A DNA stretch of 64,000 nt. It comes from Ignavibacteria bacterium UBA2360. Lineage in GTDB: Bacteria; Bacteroidota; Ignavibacteria; Tepidaquicellales; OLB5. Both the position numbers and the translations under genes were made by a program. Under the pieces are notes generated by a model. It ran no database searches. It was not told the DNA's origin and saw only the letters and a program-made list of their open reading frames with translations. The stretch lies in NCBI GenBank assembly GCA_002344125.1, contig DDTQ01000009.1, forward strand, positions 120,192 through 184,191, in the 5' to 3' direction. Shown here piece after piece: positions 24,266 to 34,395 of the stretch (position 1 is its first letter; each line of letters begins with the position of its first letter).

Positions 24266-25306
24266 GTGAAAAAAGCATTAATTACAGGCATTACAGGGCA
24301 GGACGGCTCATATTTGACAGAGTTGCTGCTTAGTAAAGGCTATGAAATACACGGCATTTTGCGGCCGGCATCGATTTTCACCACCGATAGGATCGATCAT
24401 TTATATAATGATCCCGAAATTAAGGATAAGAAACTATTCCTTCATTGGGGAGATATGACCGATTCAAGTAATCTCAATAGAATTCTGGACAAAGTTCAGC
24501 CGGATGAGATCTATAATCTGGCGGCGCAAAGCCATGTTAAAGTATCGTTCGATATCCCTGAATATACTGCGCAGGTTGATGCTGTGGGTACCCTTAGGTT
24601 TTTGGATGCTATCAAAGAACAGAATCTTAAAACCAGGTTCTATCAGGCTTCAACGAGTGAACTATATGGTAAGGTTGCCGAAATTCCTCAAAGCGAGACT
24701 ACTCCGTTTTATCCACGGAGTCCATATGCAGCAGCCAAGCTATATGCATATTGGGTGACTGTTAATTACAGGGAAGCCTATGACCTGTTTGCGTGCAACG
24801 GAATTTTGTTTAACCATGAATCACCCAGACGCGGTAAAACATTTGTAACCCGAAAAATTACTCAGGCAGCAGCTAAAATAAAAGCAGGTTTACTTGATAC
24901 GTTATACCTCGGAAACCTTAACGCAAAACGTGATTGGGGCTATGCACCGGAATATGTTGAATCAATGTGGCTCATATTGCAGCAGGATAAACCTGATGAT
25001 TATGTTGTTGCAACGGGTGAAACGCATACTGTCCGTGAATTCTGTGAACACGCTTTTGGCGAACTTGGAATGACATTAAAATGGAAAGGAAAAGATGAAA
25101 AGGAAATTGGTATTTGCACCGAAACAGGAAAAGAAGTTGTAAAAGTTGATGAAAAGTACTACAGGCCTACAGAAGTTGAAATTCTTATTGGGGATCCAAC
25201 TAAAGCAAGGAAAAATCTGGGATGGGAGCCAAAGACTAAGTTTAAGGATCTTGTAAAGATAATGGTCAGAGCCGATTACGAAAGTTTAAAGGCAGGTAAA
25301 CAATGA
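24266..25306 (+). CDS. gmd: GDP-mannose 4,6-dehydratase
   Basis: A 346-aa short-chain dehydrogenase/reductase that converts GDP-mannose to GDP-4-keto-6-deoxymannose. It has the NADP-binding GITGQDGSYL at 7-16, catalytic STSELYG (Thr/Ser, Glu) near 125-131, the YAAAK Tyr-Lys pair near 150-154, and the Gmd-specific LFNHESPRRGKTFVTRKI. GTG start. It overlaps fcl by 4 bases (ATGA). Base use returns to that of the pre-18 kb genes, so the block from here was probably acquired separately from the AT-rich part. Confidence 0.96.
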   Translation: MKKALITGITGQDGSYLTELLLSKGYEIHGILRPASIFTTDRIDHLYNDPEIKDKKLFLHWGDMTDSSNLNRILDKVQPDEIYNLAAQSHVKVSFDIPEYTAQVDAVGTLRFLDAIKEQNLKTRFYQASTSELYGKVAEIPQSETTPFYPRSPYAAAKLYAYWVTVNYREAYDLFACNGILFNHESPRRGKTFVTRKITQAAAKIKAGLLDTLYLGNLNAKRDWGYAPEYVESMWLILQQDKPDDYVVATGETHTVREFCEHAFGELGMTLKWKGKDEKEIGICTETGKEVVKVDEKYYRPTEVEILIGDPTKARKNLGWEPKTKFKDLVKIMVRADYESLKAGKQ

Positions 25307-26232
25307 TGCTTAAAGATTCTAAAATATTCGTTGCAGGCTGCAGGGGATTAGTTGGTTCTGCACTGGTAAGGAAACTCAGGGCAGAAGGGTACACAAATAT
25401 CTTAACTTCAACTAAAAATGAGCTTAACTTGATTGAGCAGAACTCAGTTAATAAGTTTTTTGAAGTAAATAAACCTGAATATGTATTCCTGGCCGCAGCA
25501 AAAGTTGGCGGAATTTTAGCGAACAATATTTATCCGGCTGAGTTTATTTATGAAAATGTAATGATCGAATCTAATATTATACACTCCGCATTTTTGAGCG
25601 GCGTTAGGAAACTGATGTTTTTGGGAAGTTCATGTATTTATCCTAAGTTTGCGGAACAACCGATAAAAGAATCATCACTCTTAACCGGAGAGCTTGAACC
25701 AACCAATGAGCCGTATGCGATAGCGAAAATTCTCGGGATAAAAATGTGTCAGTCATATCACAGGCAATATGGTGTAAATTTTATTTCTGCCATGCCCACA
25801 AATCTTTATGGCATAAATGATAATTTTGATCTAAATAATTCACATGTCCTGCCCGCGTTGATCAGGAAATTTCACGAAGCAAAGTTAAGTAATTCTCCTT
25901 CCGTGGAGCTTTGGGGTAGTGGAGCTCCATACAGAGAATTTCTTTTTGTGGATGAACTGGCAGATGCATGTTACTTCCTGATGCAAAATTACAATGAACC
26001 GGATATTGTAAATATTGGTACAGGTGAAGATATCACAATTAAAGAGCTCGCCGATCTTATCAGAAAAATTGTTGGTTTTGATGGAGAAATAATATGGGAT
26101 TCAACTAAACCGGATGGAACTCCCAGGAAACTGCTTGATGTTTCAAAACTAAACTCACTTGGCTGGAAAAGCAACTTGTCACTACAAGAAGGTATCGAAA
26201 AAACTTATAATTGGTATCTTAGCACAGTATAG
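25303..26232 (+). CDS. fcl: GDP-L-fucose synthase
   Basis: A 309-aa epimerase-reductase that turns the Gmd product into GDP-L-fucose. Motifs: GCRGLVGSAL near 12-21, LAAAKVGGI, catalytic GSSCIYPK near 107-114, and the Tyr-Lys pair in YAIAK near 138-142. It is coupled to gmd by an ATGA overlap. The two genes show that the polysaccharide contains fucose or a derived 6-deoxyhexose. The mannose-1-phosphate guanylyltransferase needed for GDP-mannose is not in this window. Confidence 0.95.
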   Translation: MMLKDSKIFVAGCRGLVGSALVRKLRAEGYTNILTSTKNELNLIEQNSVNKFFEVNKPEYVFLAAAKVGGILANNIYPAEFIYENVMIESNIIHSAFLSGVRKLMFLGSSCIYPKFAEQPIKESSLLTGELEPTNEPYAIAKILGIKMCQSYHRQYGVNFISAMPTNLYGINDNFDLNNSHVLPALIRKFHEAKLSNSPSVELWGSGAPYREFLFVDELADACYFLMQNYNEPDIVNIGTGEDITIKELADLIRKIVGFDGEIIWDSTKPDGTPRKLLDVSKLNSLGWKSNLSLQEGIEKTYNWYLSTV

Positions 26233-26239
26233 ATAAATT

Positions 26240-27142
26240 ATGACACTTAGCATAATTATCGTAAATTATAATGTCTATGAATTGCTGAAAAACTGCATTA
26301 AGAGTGTTAATGCAATTGTAACCGGCATCGAATATGAGATAATTGTAATTGATAATAATTCCCCTGATCGAGATATTGATTCAATCCTGCTCGATTTCCC
26401 TTATGTTAAGTATTTAACCCTGGAAAATAATCTAGGTTTTGCAAAAGCAAATAACAAAGCAGCGAAGGCAGCTTCAGGGAAGTACATATTATTTCTCAAT
26501 CCGGATACACTTATTACCGATAACTTTATACCATACTTCATTAAGCAGCTTGAAGATAATAAAGATGCAGCCATTTGTGCCCCACAACTGGTATATTCCG
26601 ATAATTCTTACCAATCCTCTACAGGACCCCCAATGGGTCTGTTCTATGATTTTCTTGAAGCGTATGGTCTGATAGGTGTTTATAGAAGCCAGGCTTCAAA
26701 GAAATATCTGTCTGAACCTGATTGTTTTTACAAAGTAGGCTGGGTAAGCGCTGCCTGTTTTCTTATTTCCAGGGAAATGTTTGAATATGCCGGAGGATTT
26801 ACAGAAATTTACTTCCTCAATTACGAAGATATTGATTTGTGCCATAAAATACGGGGAGAGGGTTTTGATATTTTCTATTTTCCCAAATACAAATGTACAC
26901 ATTTAGATCACAAGAGCTTTGATACAAATTATGAATTGTTGGTATATAGCAGGTACTCCGGCAGACTAGTGTTTTTAAAACTTTATTTTGGAAGTATTAA
27001 GTATGCGTTATCTTTCCTTATCATAATTACGGGAATACTGCTAAAACTGTTGGTTGTAAATTTTGTCTATTCTAACCCCGAACGCGCCGCCAGAAGAAGG
27101 GGTTATTGGAGAGCTCTTAAAATGTATACAGGTATTGAGTAA
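26240..27142 (+). CDS. Glycosyltransferase family 2 (rhamnosyltransferase-like)
   Basis: A 300-aa GT-A enzyme: LSIIIVNYNVYELLKNCI at the N-terminus, VIDNNSPD (nucleotide-binding Asp) near 36-43, NLGFAKANN, LNPDT (metal-binding DxD variant) near 91-95, and YFLNYEDIDLC near 195-205 with the catalytic Glu-Asp. A C-terminal hydrophobic helix (ALSFLIIITGILLKLLVV) anchors it to the membrane. It is paralogous to the next gene and to the N-terminal half of the fusion at 36253. Sugar specificity unknown. Confidence 0.9.
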   Translation: MTLSIIIVNYNVYELLKNCIKSVNAIVTGIEYEIIVIDNNSPDRDIDSILLDFPYVKYLTLENNLGFAKANNKAAKAASGKYILFLNPDTLITDNFIPYFIKQLEDNKDAAICAPQLVYSDNSYQSSTGPPMGLFYDFLEAYGLIGVYRSQASKKYLSEPDCFYKVGWVSAACFLISREMFEYAGGFTEIYFLNYEDIDLCHKIRGEGFDIFYFPKYKCTHLDHKSFDTNYELLVYSRYSGRLVFLKLYFGSIKYALSFLIIITGILLKLLVVNFVYSNPERAARRRGYWRALKMYTGIE

Positions 27143-27211
27143 TATTCCAAGTATTTGTCAATTATTTAATCACTGCAAATATGAACTTTTTAGAACATCT
27201 TTATACAATAT

Positions 27212-28189
27212 ATGGATTTAAGTATAATAATAGTAAATTATAATGTATTTGATGATGTTCTAAAATGTATTGGCAGCATTTATGAAAACATCAGTAAACT
27301 TAAGTTTGAAATTATTGTTGTAGACAATAATTCAGCCAGAAGGGATATTGAAAGAATAAATGAATATTACCCTGAAGTAAAATTGATCTTAAACTCCGAA
27401 AATAAAGGTTTTGGATATGCCAATAATATCGGGGTATCATTTGCTGCCGGTGAGTATATCGTTCTTGTTAACCCGGATATAATTTTTCAGGATAATTCTC
27501 TTGAGCTTATGCTGGGTTTTTCCAGTGCAAACAAAGATATTGGCGTTGTTGGACCCGTACAAGTAAAACCAAACAGCGGAATTGAATATTATTACACATT
27601 CTTTCCAAGTATATATTCCAGGTTGATGCAGGAATTCAGATTATACATGACTGCCCCAATTATGAAAAAGAGATTCTTTAACTTCCTTGATGAAAATATC
27701 AAAACTGGTGTACCATTTGAAGTAGATTGGGTAATGGGGTCCTGTATGATGCTGAAACGGAAATTGTTCAATGATCTTGGTGGATTTGATGAAGCCTTTT
27801 TCCTCTACGAAGAAGAAACAGAGCTGGAGTACAGGCTAAAGAGTCTGGGGTTACGAAATTACATGCTCCCTGAAGCCAAAGTACTTCATAACCATCACAG
27901 TTCATCAGGAAAAATCGGAGCAAATTTCGTTCATTACCATGAATTCAGAAGCAGGATCATTTTTGATCATAAAAGATTTAAAGGAATGAAGTATGTTGTT
28001 CGGAAAATATTAATATTATCCGCATTGTGGTTAAGGATAATATATTTTCTGCCAAAATCATTGTTCTGTGATAAATCAAAAAAGAAATTAAAAATAAATA
28101 CGGAATTGCTAAAATTTTGTTCACAGTCTAAAAAGAAAATATTGTCCGATAAATATAATTACGATGCTAACCTACATTTATTTGTATAA
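27212..28189 (+). CDS. Glycosyltransferase family 2
   Basis: A 325-aa GT-A enzyme with the same plan as the gene before it: LSIIIVNYNVFDDVLKCI, VVDNNSARRD, NKGFGYANN, VNPDI in place of the usual NPDT/DxD, and FFLYEEETELEYRL at the catalytic segment. MGSCMMLKRKLF is the typical acceptor-side motif. It probably arose by duplication with the 26240 gene. The C-terminus is basic (KSKKKLKI, SQSKKK) rather than clearly membrane-spanning. Confidence 0.88.
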   Translation: MDLSIIIVNYNVFDDVLKCIGSIYENISKLKFEIIVVDNNSARRDIERINEYYPEVKLILNSENKGFGYANNIGVSFAAGEYIVLVNPDIIFQDNSLELMLGFSSANKDIGVVGPVQVKPNSGIEYYYTFFPSIYSRLMQEFRLYMTAPIMKKRFFNFLDENIKTGVPFEVDWVMGSCMMLKRKLFNDLGGFDEAFFLYEEETELEYRLKSLGLRNYMLPEAKVLHNHHSSSGKIGANFVHYHEFRSRIIFDHKRFKGMKYVVRKILILSALWLRIIYFLPKSLFCDKSKKKLKINTELLKFCSQSKKKILSDKYNYDANLHLFV

Positions 28190-28221
28190 CTCCAATTAAA
28201 TATTATAAATTACGAAAGCAA

Positions 28222-29298
28222 ATGAAGATCTTAGTAAATTCGACGGCTATGGATGCACGAGGTGCCTTTTCTGTTATGGATTCTTTCCTGAAAGAAATGA
28301 ATCATCATTATAATGACTTTCGAGATAATGGTATAAAAATGCTTTTTCTTGCAGGTAACGAAAAATTATGCAGGCACAAAAATGATCTTTTAGAAATTGA
28401 ATTTAATCCATTTCCAAAAAAAAGTTGGTTTCATAAATGGAAATATGAGCGAATTATTTTACCTGAACTATTCATAAAAGGAAACTTTGACGTGTATCTT
28501 TCGATGCAGAATTATGTACTGAAGAATATCAATAAGAAACAATTTGTTTTAATGCATCAACCGATACCGTTTTCAGATCTCAAATGGAAAGATCTTGAGT
28601 TATTGAATTGGTTTAAATACAATATTATTTTCAAGATCCTTTTAAAAAGACAAAGGCAGCTTGTCAGTGGTGCGATAGTTCAAACAGCATGGATGAAACA
28701 AGCACTGATTGATAAATTTGAATATAATTGTCCGGTCAAAATCATTCGACCTGCTGTGAATAATATAATGAATAATACTAAACCTTTGCCCGGAGAATTA
28801 TTGGATTTATTTAAAGTAAATAGTATCAAATTAATATATCCAACAAATCTTGAAAAATACAAGAACAATCAGAGATTGATCAATGCAATAAATGGATATA
28901 ACAACAGTACCAACAAAAAAATAGTTTTATATCTAACAATCCCCGGAAAATCGACTGAATACGTTAAATATATAAACAAGATACAATATGAAAGTATAAT
29001 GACTTTGTATACTAACATGGATGCAATGATTTTTCCCTCACTTACAGAAACTTTAGGGTTGCCATTACTTGAAGCACAATACGCAGAAATACCAATTCTC
29101 GCAGCTGACCTTCCTTATGCAAGAGAAGTTTGCGGAAATGAGTGTATTTATTTTAATCCACGAAGTACTCTTTCAATTATAAATGCATTAAATGTATATG
29201 TTGAAAATACAAAAGTATTCAAGTATAAAAGTAATACAATCAAAGGTTCGTATTATGATTATATTAAATTTATCAGTGATACTGTAATTACCCGTTAA
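28222..29298 (+). CDS. Glycosyltransferase family 1/4 (GT-B)
   Basis: A 358-aa protein whose C-terminal donor domain is recognisable by IYPTNLEKYKNNQRLINA near 210-228 and FPSLTETLGLPLLEAQYAEIPILAADLPYAREVCG near 273-307, with the E-x7-E motif. The N-terminus (KILVNSTAMDARGAFSVMDSFL) is weakly conserved but fits the acceptor domain. The gene is AT-rich compared with gmd-fcl. Specificity unknown. Confidence 0.84.
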   Translation: MKILVNSTAMDARGAFSVMDSFLKEMNHHYNDFRDNGIKMLFLAGNEKLCRHKNDLLEIEFNPFPKKSWFHKWKYERIILPELFIKGNFDVYLSMQNYVLKNINKKQFVLMHQPIPFSDLKWKDLELLNWFKYNIIFKILLKRQRQLVSGAIVQTAWMKQALIDKFEYNCPVKIIRPAVNNIMNNTKPLPGELLDLFKVNSIKLIYPTNLEKYKNNQRLINAINGYNNSTNKKIVLYLTIPGKSTEYVKYINKIQYESIMTLYTNMDAMIFPSLTETLGLPLLEAQYAEIPILAADLPYAREVCGNECIYFNPRSTLSIINALNVYVENTKVFKYKSNTIKGSYYDYIKFISDTVITR

Positions 29299-29300
29299 TA

Positions 29301-30506
29301 TTGGTTAATATCAAAAATATTATCAAAAAGTTATTAAACCTTGCTGCTGGGGTGAAATTTCCCAAAAATTCCAAACCATCGGACCAAAATATAAAGTCAG
29401 TTTTAGTTATATCCCTCTATTTTGCTGGTGATTTGCTCTTCCATTCTGCTGTAATAGAAATGCTGAAAAAGATTTATCCCCACGCAGAAATCGATCTGTG
29501 GACCAGGACTTCTTCTGCAGCATTACTTAAAAACGATCCCCGCATAAATCAATTTATAATTTACGATAATATCAAAACAACTGATTACAGAAATAGTTCA
29601 TCCCTTGATAAAACTGAATACAGTAACTTAATTAACGACTTAAAGAAAAACAATTACAGCCTTGTTATTGATCTTACAGGAAAAAAATCTACTGCTTCAG
29701 CAGTTAAGCAAATTAATGCAGATTTCTCCATAGGCCTGAACTATGACTATCGCGGTTATTGTTATGATAAATTTGTGTATTTAAATACCGCTTCTGAAAA
29801 GGGACATTTGATTGACAAGTATTTGAATGTCATTCAAAAGGGTTTGAACATCAATACAAATGAATGGAGTAAACTTCGGTCAGAAGTTAAAACTAAACCC
29901 TATATCTATTCAGATGAAAATACAGCAAAGGAGGTAGATAAACTACTTCTCAATATGGGTTTGATGGGTAGGGAATATATAGCTATTCATTTAACTTCTG
30001 GCTGGGCTGCAAAAGAACTTCCTTTAAATACATTTTCAGAAATAATAATGAATTTGGAATCTACGGGTAAGGCATATATTTTTGTTGGTGATGCCAATGA
30101 CAAAAAGAGGGTTAAGGAAATCGATGCAATGCTTGACATGAAATATGATTTAATGAAAAAGTTTGCAAATACTGATTTTAAAAGATCCTCTGAATTCATA
30201 CGCAAAGCTTCATTGTTTATAGGCAGTGATTCTGCGCCGCTTCATATTGCCGCCGCATATGAAATTCCATCAATTGCGCTTTTTGGTCCCACCAATCCGG
30301 GCTTTTCTGCACCTGTAGGGCACAATGTAAAAGTAATTTATCACAAACTGCATTGTTCTGCTTCGGAAGATAAACAATACTGCACAAGAAATGGCGGATT
30401 TACCTGTCCGCTTTATGAATGCATGATAAGTATCTCTTCAGCAGAAATTATTAATGCTGTAGATCTTCTTTGGAGTAAAGGAAAGGTTAAGACCGCTGAT
30501 GAGTAA
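29301..30506 (+). CDS. Glycosyltransferase family 9 (heptosyltransferase-like)
   Basis: A 401-aa GT-B protein with the ADP-heptose:LPS heptosyltransferase pattern: KSVLVISLYFAGDLLFHSAVI near 32-52, IHLTSGWAAKELPLNTF near 228-244, and GSDSAPLHIAAAYEIPSIALFGPTNP near 306-331. A Cys cluster (C-x8-C-x7-C-x4-C, around 352-375) is usual in this branch. It may add heptose or another sugar to the core or repeat unit. TTG start 2 bases after the previous stop; the 3' end overlaps the next gene by 8 bases. Confidence 0.88.
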   Translation: MVNIKNIIKKLLNLAAGVKFPKNSKPSDQNIKSVLVISLYFAGDLLFHSAVIEMLKKIYPHAEIDLWTRTSSAALLKNDPRINQFIIYDNIKTTDYRNSSSLDKTEYSNLINDLKKNNYSLVIDLTGKKSTASAVKQINADFSIGLNYDYRGYCYDKFVYLNTASEKGHLIDKYLNVIQKGLNINTNEWSKLRSEVKTKPYIYSDENTAKEVDKLLLNMGLMGREYIAIHLTSGWAAKELPLNTFSEIIMNLESTGKAYIFVGDANDKKRVKEIDAMLDMKYDLMKKFANTDFKRSSEFIRKASLFIGSDSAPLHIAAAYEIPSIALFGPTNPGFSAPVGHNVKVIYHKLHCSASEDKQYCTRNGGFTCPLYECMISISSAEIINAVDLLWSKGKVKTADE

Positions 30507-31626
30507 GATCAATCTGCTTTTAGTAGTGTGCAATAATGAATTTAACGGAACAGAACGCTATGTTGTGGATCTTGCTAAAAATCTTAACAAAGATGAGTTC
30601 AATGTAATTGTTGCTACACCAATGGAAGGTCCTCTTTCTTTGGTTTTAAAAGAAAACAATATACGCGAAGAAATATATAATAACGGTAAAAAATACTATT
30701 ATTCGTTTAAGGGCTTACATAACCTTTTCCGTATAATGAAAGCGAACAAGATCGATATTGTACACGCAAATGCTAAATTTCATCCGTGTATTGCCGCAAT
30801 GTTTGCAGGTGTAAAACTCAAAATAGAGACCAGGCATGGTATTTTCTATTCTAAAAAGCAGCTCGAAAATTTATCCTTTCCACGAAAGATGTATGAATAC
30901 ACCAAGCAGTTCTTTGTTGATGATTTCATCGCCACATCTGAAAATGACAAGGAAACATTGATAAAGTACTTTAATATCAGCAGGAAGAAAGTATCAGTGC
31001 TGTTCCTTGGGATAGATTTTGAAGATATGGAAAATAGAAGTGAAGGTTTATTCAGCTATAAACCATATGACCCTTCAAATGAGTTCATTATCGGCCATAT
31101 AGGCAGGTTAACATATCAAAAGGCGCAGGAGTACCTACTTGAAGCATTCAAAATTATTGCAGGTAAATTTGAAAAAGCGAGACTTGTAATTGTTGGCAGC
31201 GGAGAAAATGAAAGTACCCTGAAAAAGTATATCGAAGAAAACTCCCTGAACGACAAAATAGTTTTCAAAGGTTATATAAAAGATATTTACAGGGAAATGC
31301 AGACATATCAAGTTCATGTTCTTACATCCCGGTACGAAGGTACCGGATATGTTAATCTGGAAGCCATGGCTTTGGGGGTGCCGGTTATTACTTCAAACGT
31401 TGGAGGTGCTGCAAATTTCTTCACATCCGGGAAAGATTCAATAATAACTGAAGTAGAAAATCCAGGCTCGACAGCTGAAGCAATCGGGAAAATAATTTCT
31501 GATGAAAAGCAAAGGGAATTACTGATCAAAAATGCATTTAACACTGTAAAAAACTATTCTGTTCAAAGGATGGCCGGTGAAACATCCGTATACTACAAAA
31601 ACATGCTGAAAGCCCTTTCAAAATAG
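30499..31626 (+). CDS. Glycosyltransferase family 4 protein
   Basis: A 375-aa GT-B enzyme: INLLLVVCNNEFNGTERYVVDLAKNL as acceptor-domain start, ETRHGIFYSKK, donor-domain GHIGRLTYQKAQEYLLEAF near 197-215, and TSRYEGTGYVNLEAMALGVPVITSNVGG near 275-302 with the E-x7-E motif. A retaining transfer is expected. It overlaps the family 9 gene by 8 bases, so the two are cotranscribed. Confidence 0.9.
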   Translation: MSKINLLLVVCNNEFNGTERYVVDLAKNLNKDEFNVIVATPMEGPLSLVLKENNIREEIYNNGKKYYYSFKGLHNLFRIMKANKIDIVHANAKFHPCIAAMFAGVKLKIETRHGIFYSKKQLENLSFPRKMYEYTKQFFVDDFIATSENDKETLIKYFNISRKKVSVLFLGIDFEDMENRSEGLFSYKPYDPSNEFIIGHIGRLTYQKAQEYLLEAFKIIAGKFEKARLVIVGSGENESTLKKYIEENSLNDKIVFKGYIKDIYREMQTYQVHVLTSRYEGTGYVNLEAMALGVPVITSNVGGAANFFTSGKDSIITEVENPGSTAEAIGKIISDEKQRELLIKNAFNTVKNYSVQRMAGETSVYYKNMLKALSK

Positions 31627-31721
31627 CAAAATCATATCATTTTACCCTAAAAACTCCATATTTAGTGATAAATAATAGAATTGTATTAAATTGCAGATAA
31701 TCTAATATTTGCCGATTATCT

Positions 31722-32975
31722 ATGTCTAAGAAAAAGCAGTTTGATCTACGTATAGTAAGCCAGCCTTTTTACCCAGAAATGGTAAGTTCGGGTCAGGCAT
31801 TAACAGAATTAGCGGAAGAATTAACATCTTATGGACTTAAAATTAAGGTTATTGCATCACAGCCTACAATTTTAGAGAATAGTAAAACCGTTCCAAAGAT
31901 AATTGAATATAAAGGTATTCATATATTAAGGACCTGGTCAACAAGATTCCCTAAGTTATCGTTTGCAGGTAAATTCATAAACCTGATCACATTTTTCATT
32001 ACTGCATCGTTTGATATTCTGTTTCATGATAGAAAAGTACCGCTGCTGCTTGTTACAAACCCGCCATATATGGCGCTGATTGGATGGTTAAATAACCTGT
32101 TGAACGGAACAAAGTACGGGGTACTTCTATTTGATATTATGCCGGAACAGGCTGAACTTCTTAATATGGTAAAACCCGGCGGTTTTCTTTCTAAATTATG
32201 GAGGAAAATAAATAAACTCTGGTATATACGGTCTTCGTATGCGGTAGTGTTAAGTAAAGATATGCTGCAGGGAGCTATTGAAAACGCAAATCTAAAAGGA
32301 ACCAGGTACGAGGATGATTGCAGAAAAAAAACTCACATTATTCATGTGTGGTCAGATGACAGGGTTATTAAACCAAAAGCTAAATCAGAGTCAATTTCTG
32401 CTGAAGATCTCAATGTAAAAGATAAACTTGTAGTTCAGTATTCAGGAAATCACGGAAGATTTCATGATATTGAGTCAATACTCAAAATTACTGAGCGATT
32501 TGCAGATGAAGAGAGAATAATTTTCCAGTTCATCGGAGAAGGATTCAAAAAGAAAACCGTAGTTAATTTTAAGAATGAAAAGAATTTAAATAATATCTAT
32601 ATCAGCACATATGTACCAAAAGAGAAGTTGCAGGATTCCCTTGCTATGGCAGATTTAGGTGTAATAGCGCAGCTTCCTGCGCAGGAAAGAGTATGCTATC
32701 CTTCCAAACTTCTTGGCATTATGTCTGCCGGCAGGCCGGTACTCGCAATCTGTTCGCCTGAAAGCGATATGGCCAGAATGATCAAAGAGTTTGATATGGG
32801 CTTTGTTATAAACAACGGTGATACGGAATCAGCAGTTGAAGTTCTAAATATATGTCTTAATGATCCCGGATTATTGAAAAATAAAGGGAATAATGCTTTT
32901 AATTATCTTAATCAGAATTTCACTTTAAGTTCTGCGGCAAAAAGTTATTTTAAACTGATAAAAGAATTCAGTTAG
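31722..32975 (+). CDS. Glycosyltransferase family 4, WbuB-like
   Basis: A 417-aa GT-B protein. The N-terminus RIVSQPFYPEMVSSGQALTELAEEL and the donor domain VVQYSGNHGRFHDIESILKI, followed by CYPSKLLGIMSAGRPVLAICSPESDMARMIKE, match the WbuB/WcaI-like branch, which often adds a fucosyl or N-acetylfucosaminyl residue. In this branch the canonical E-x7-E is replaced by the P-S-K-LLGIM segment. The fucose link fits gmd-fcl here but is inference. The upstream gap of 95 bases is AT-rich with no terminator. Confidence 0.86.
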   Translation: MSKKKQFDLRIVSQPFYPEMVSSGQALTELAEELTSYGLKIKVIASQPTILENSKTVPKIIEYKGIHILRTWSTRFPKLSFAGKFINLITFFITASFDILFHDRKVPLLLVTNPPYMALIGWLNNLLNGTKYGVLLFDIMPEQAELLNMVKPGGFLSKLWRKINKLWYIRSSYAVVLSKDMLQGAIENANLKGTRYEDDCRKKTHIIHVWSDDRVIKPKAKSESISAEDLNVKDKLVVQYSGNHGRFHDIESILKITERFADEERIIFQFIGEGFKKKTVVNFKNEKNLNNIYISTYVPKEKLQDSLAMADLGVIAQLPAQERVCYPSKLLGIMSAGRPVLAICSPESDMARMIKEFDMGFVINNGDTESAVEVLNICLNDPGLLKNKGNNAFNYLNQNFTLSSAAKSYFKLIKEFS

Positions 32976-33007
32976 TTTTTTTAAGGATAATTTGAAGGTA
33001 AATCTTA

Positions 33008-34387
33008 TTGTCAAAAAGATCAGAAAAAATATTACTTATAGTATCAGACTTTGTGACAATAAACGCAGCCTGGATACTTTATTACCTTGTCAGGGTTGAA
33101 TCCGGCTGGATACCAAATACTGCGCCAACTACGTTTCTTATTCCATTGGCGGCTGTTTATTTTTACTGGATCATAATTTTTTCTTTTGCCGGACTTTACC
33201 AGCATTGGTTTGTGAGATCCCGGTTTGATGAGTTTGCATCAGTATTAAAAACTATTTCTTTCGGTTGTTTTATCCTGTTCTTTCTAATATTCCTTGATGA
33301 CGCTATGAGCGATTCAAGAGCGATTTCCAGGTTTCTGATACTGATCTATTGGAGCTTAATGATCATAAGTGTTGGAGCCGGCCGAATAGTTATACGGAGT
33401 TTCCAGATGACGCTTCTGCAGAAGGGGATCGGCCTGCGGAATTCCATCATTGTCGGTTCAGGTAAACGAGGTAATGAACTTATGAGCCTGTTGAGTAAGT
33501 TCCCTCAGTTAGGTTACAAATTTTCCGGTTTCATTTCAGTTTATAAAATAAAACCTGAAAAAGATATCCTTGGCGATATATTATCGCTAAAGAAGATCAT
33601 TGAAAGTCAAAAAATATCAGAAGTGCTGATTGCGCTGGAAGAATCAGAAAAAGATAAACTCTTTGAGATAATCAGGTATTGCCAGGAAACAGAAGTTAAT
33701 CTTAAGATAATGCCGGATACATATGAAATTGTCAGCGGGTTGGCTAAAACAAATCAGCTTTATGGTGTTCCGTTCATTGAAGTAATGCCGGAAATTATGC
33801 CATATGGCTCAAAATTATTCAAGCGTGTACTGGATGTTATCATATCTTCAGTTCTACTGATAGTACTTTCTCCGCTGCTGTTGGTCATAATATTAGCCAT
33901 AAAACTTTCTTCCAGGGGACCTATTTTTTATACACAGGTAAGAGTAGGCAGGAACTCGAAGCATTATAATATGTACAAATTCAGATCAATGGTTAAAGAT
34001 GCTGAGGAATATGGCCCGGAATGGGCAGGTGAAAGAGATCCCCGGATCACAGGAGTAGGAAAGTTGATTCGTAAGGTATATCTTGATGAAATACCGCAGC
34101 TTTTGAATGTTCTTAAAAATGAAATGAGCATCGTGGGTCCAAGACCTGAAAGACCATTTTTTGTTGATAAACTAAGCAGTGAGATCCCTTATTACTACAA
34201 ACGATTAAGCGTTAAACCCGGAATTACAGGATGGGCGCAGATCAAGCACAAATATGATTCTTCACTTGATGACGTTAAGGAAAAACTTAAATATGATTTC
34301 TACTACATTGAAAATATGTCTTTAAAACTTGATTTTAAAATAATGGTAAATACATTTTTAGTCATAATTTTTATGAAAGGCCACTGA
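33008..34387 (+). CDS. Undecaprenyl-phosphate hexose phosphotransferase (WbaP/WcaJ type)
   Basis: A 459-aa polytopic phosphoglycosyl transferase that starts the repeat unit by placing a hexose-1-phosphate on undecaprenyl phosphate. Four N-terminal helices (10-130), a Rossmann-like CoA-binding-type domain (about 140-260), a re-entrant helix with KRVLDVIISS near 275, then MYKFRSM, DEIPQLLNVL and GEMS/IVGPRPE-type catalytic segments (here NEMSIVGPRPE), and PGITGWAQI. The catalytic Asp-Glu pair in YLDEIPQ is intact. TTG start. Confidence 0.94.
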   Translation: MSKRSEKILLIVSDFVTINAAWILYYLVRVESGWIPNTAPTTFLIPLAAVYFYWIIIFSFAGLYQHWFVRSRFDEFASVLKTISFGCFILFFLIFLDDAMSDSRAISRFLILIYWSLMIISVGAGRIVIRSFQMTLLQKGIGLRNSIIVGSGKRGNELMSLLSKFPQLGYKFSGFISVYKIKPEKDILGDILSLKKIIESQKISEVLIALEESEKDKLFEIIRYCQETEVNLKIMPDTYEIVSGLAKTNQLYGVPFIEVMPEIMPYGSKLFKRVLDVIISSVLLIVLSPLLLVIILAIKLSSRGPIFYTQVRVGRNSKHYNMYKFRSMVKDAEEYGPEWAGERDPRITGVGKLIRKVYLDEIPQLLNVLKNEMSIVGPRPERPFFVDKLSSEIPYYYKRLSVKPGITGWAQIKHKYDSSLDDVKEKLKYDFYYIENMSLKLDFKIMVNTFLVIIFMKGH

Positions 34388-34395
34388 TTTATTTT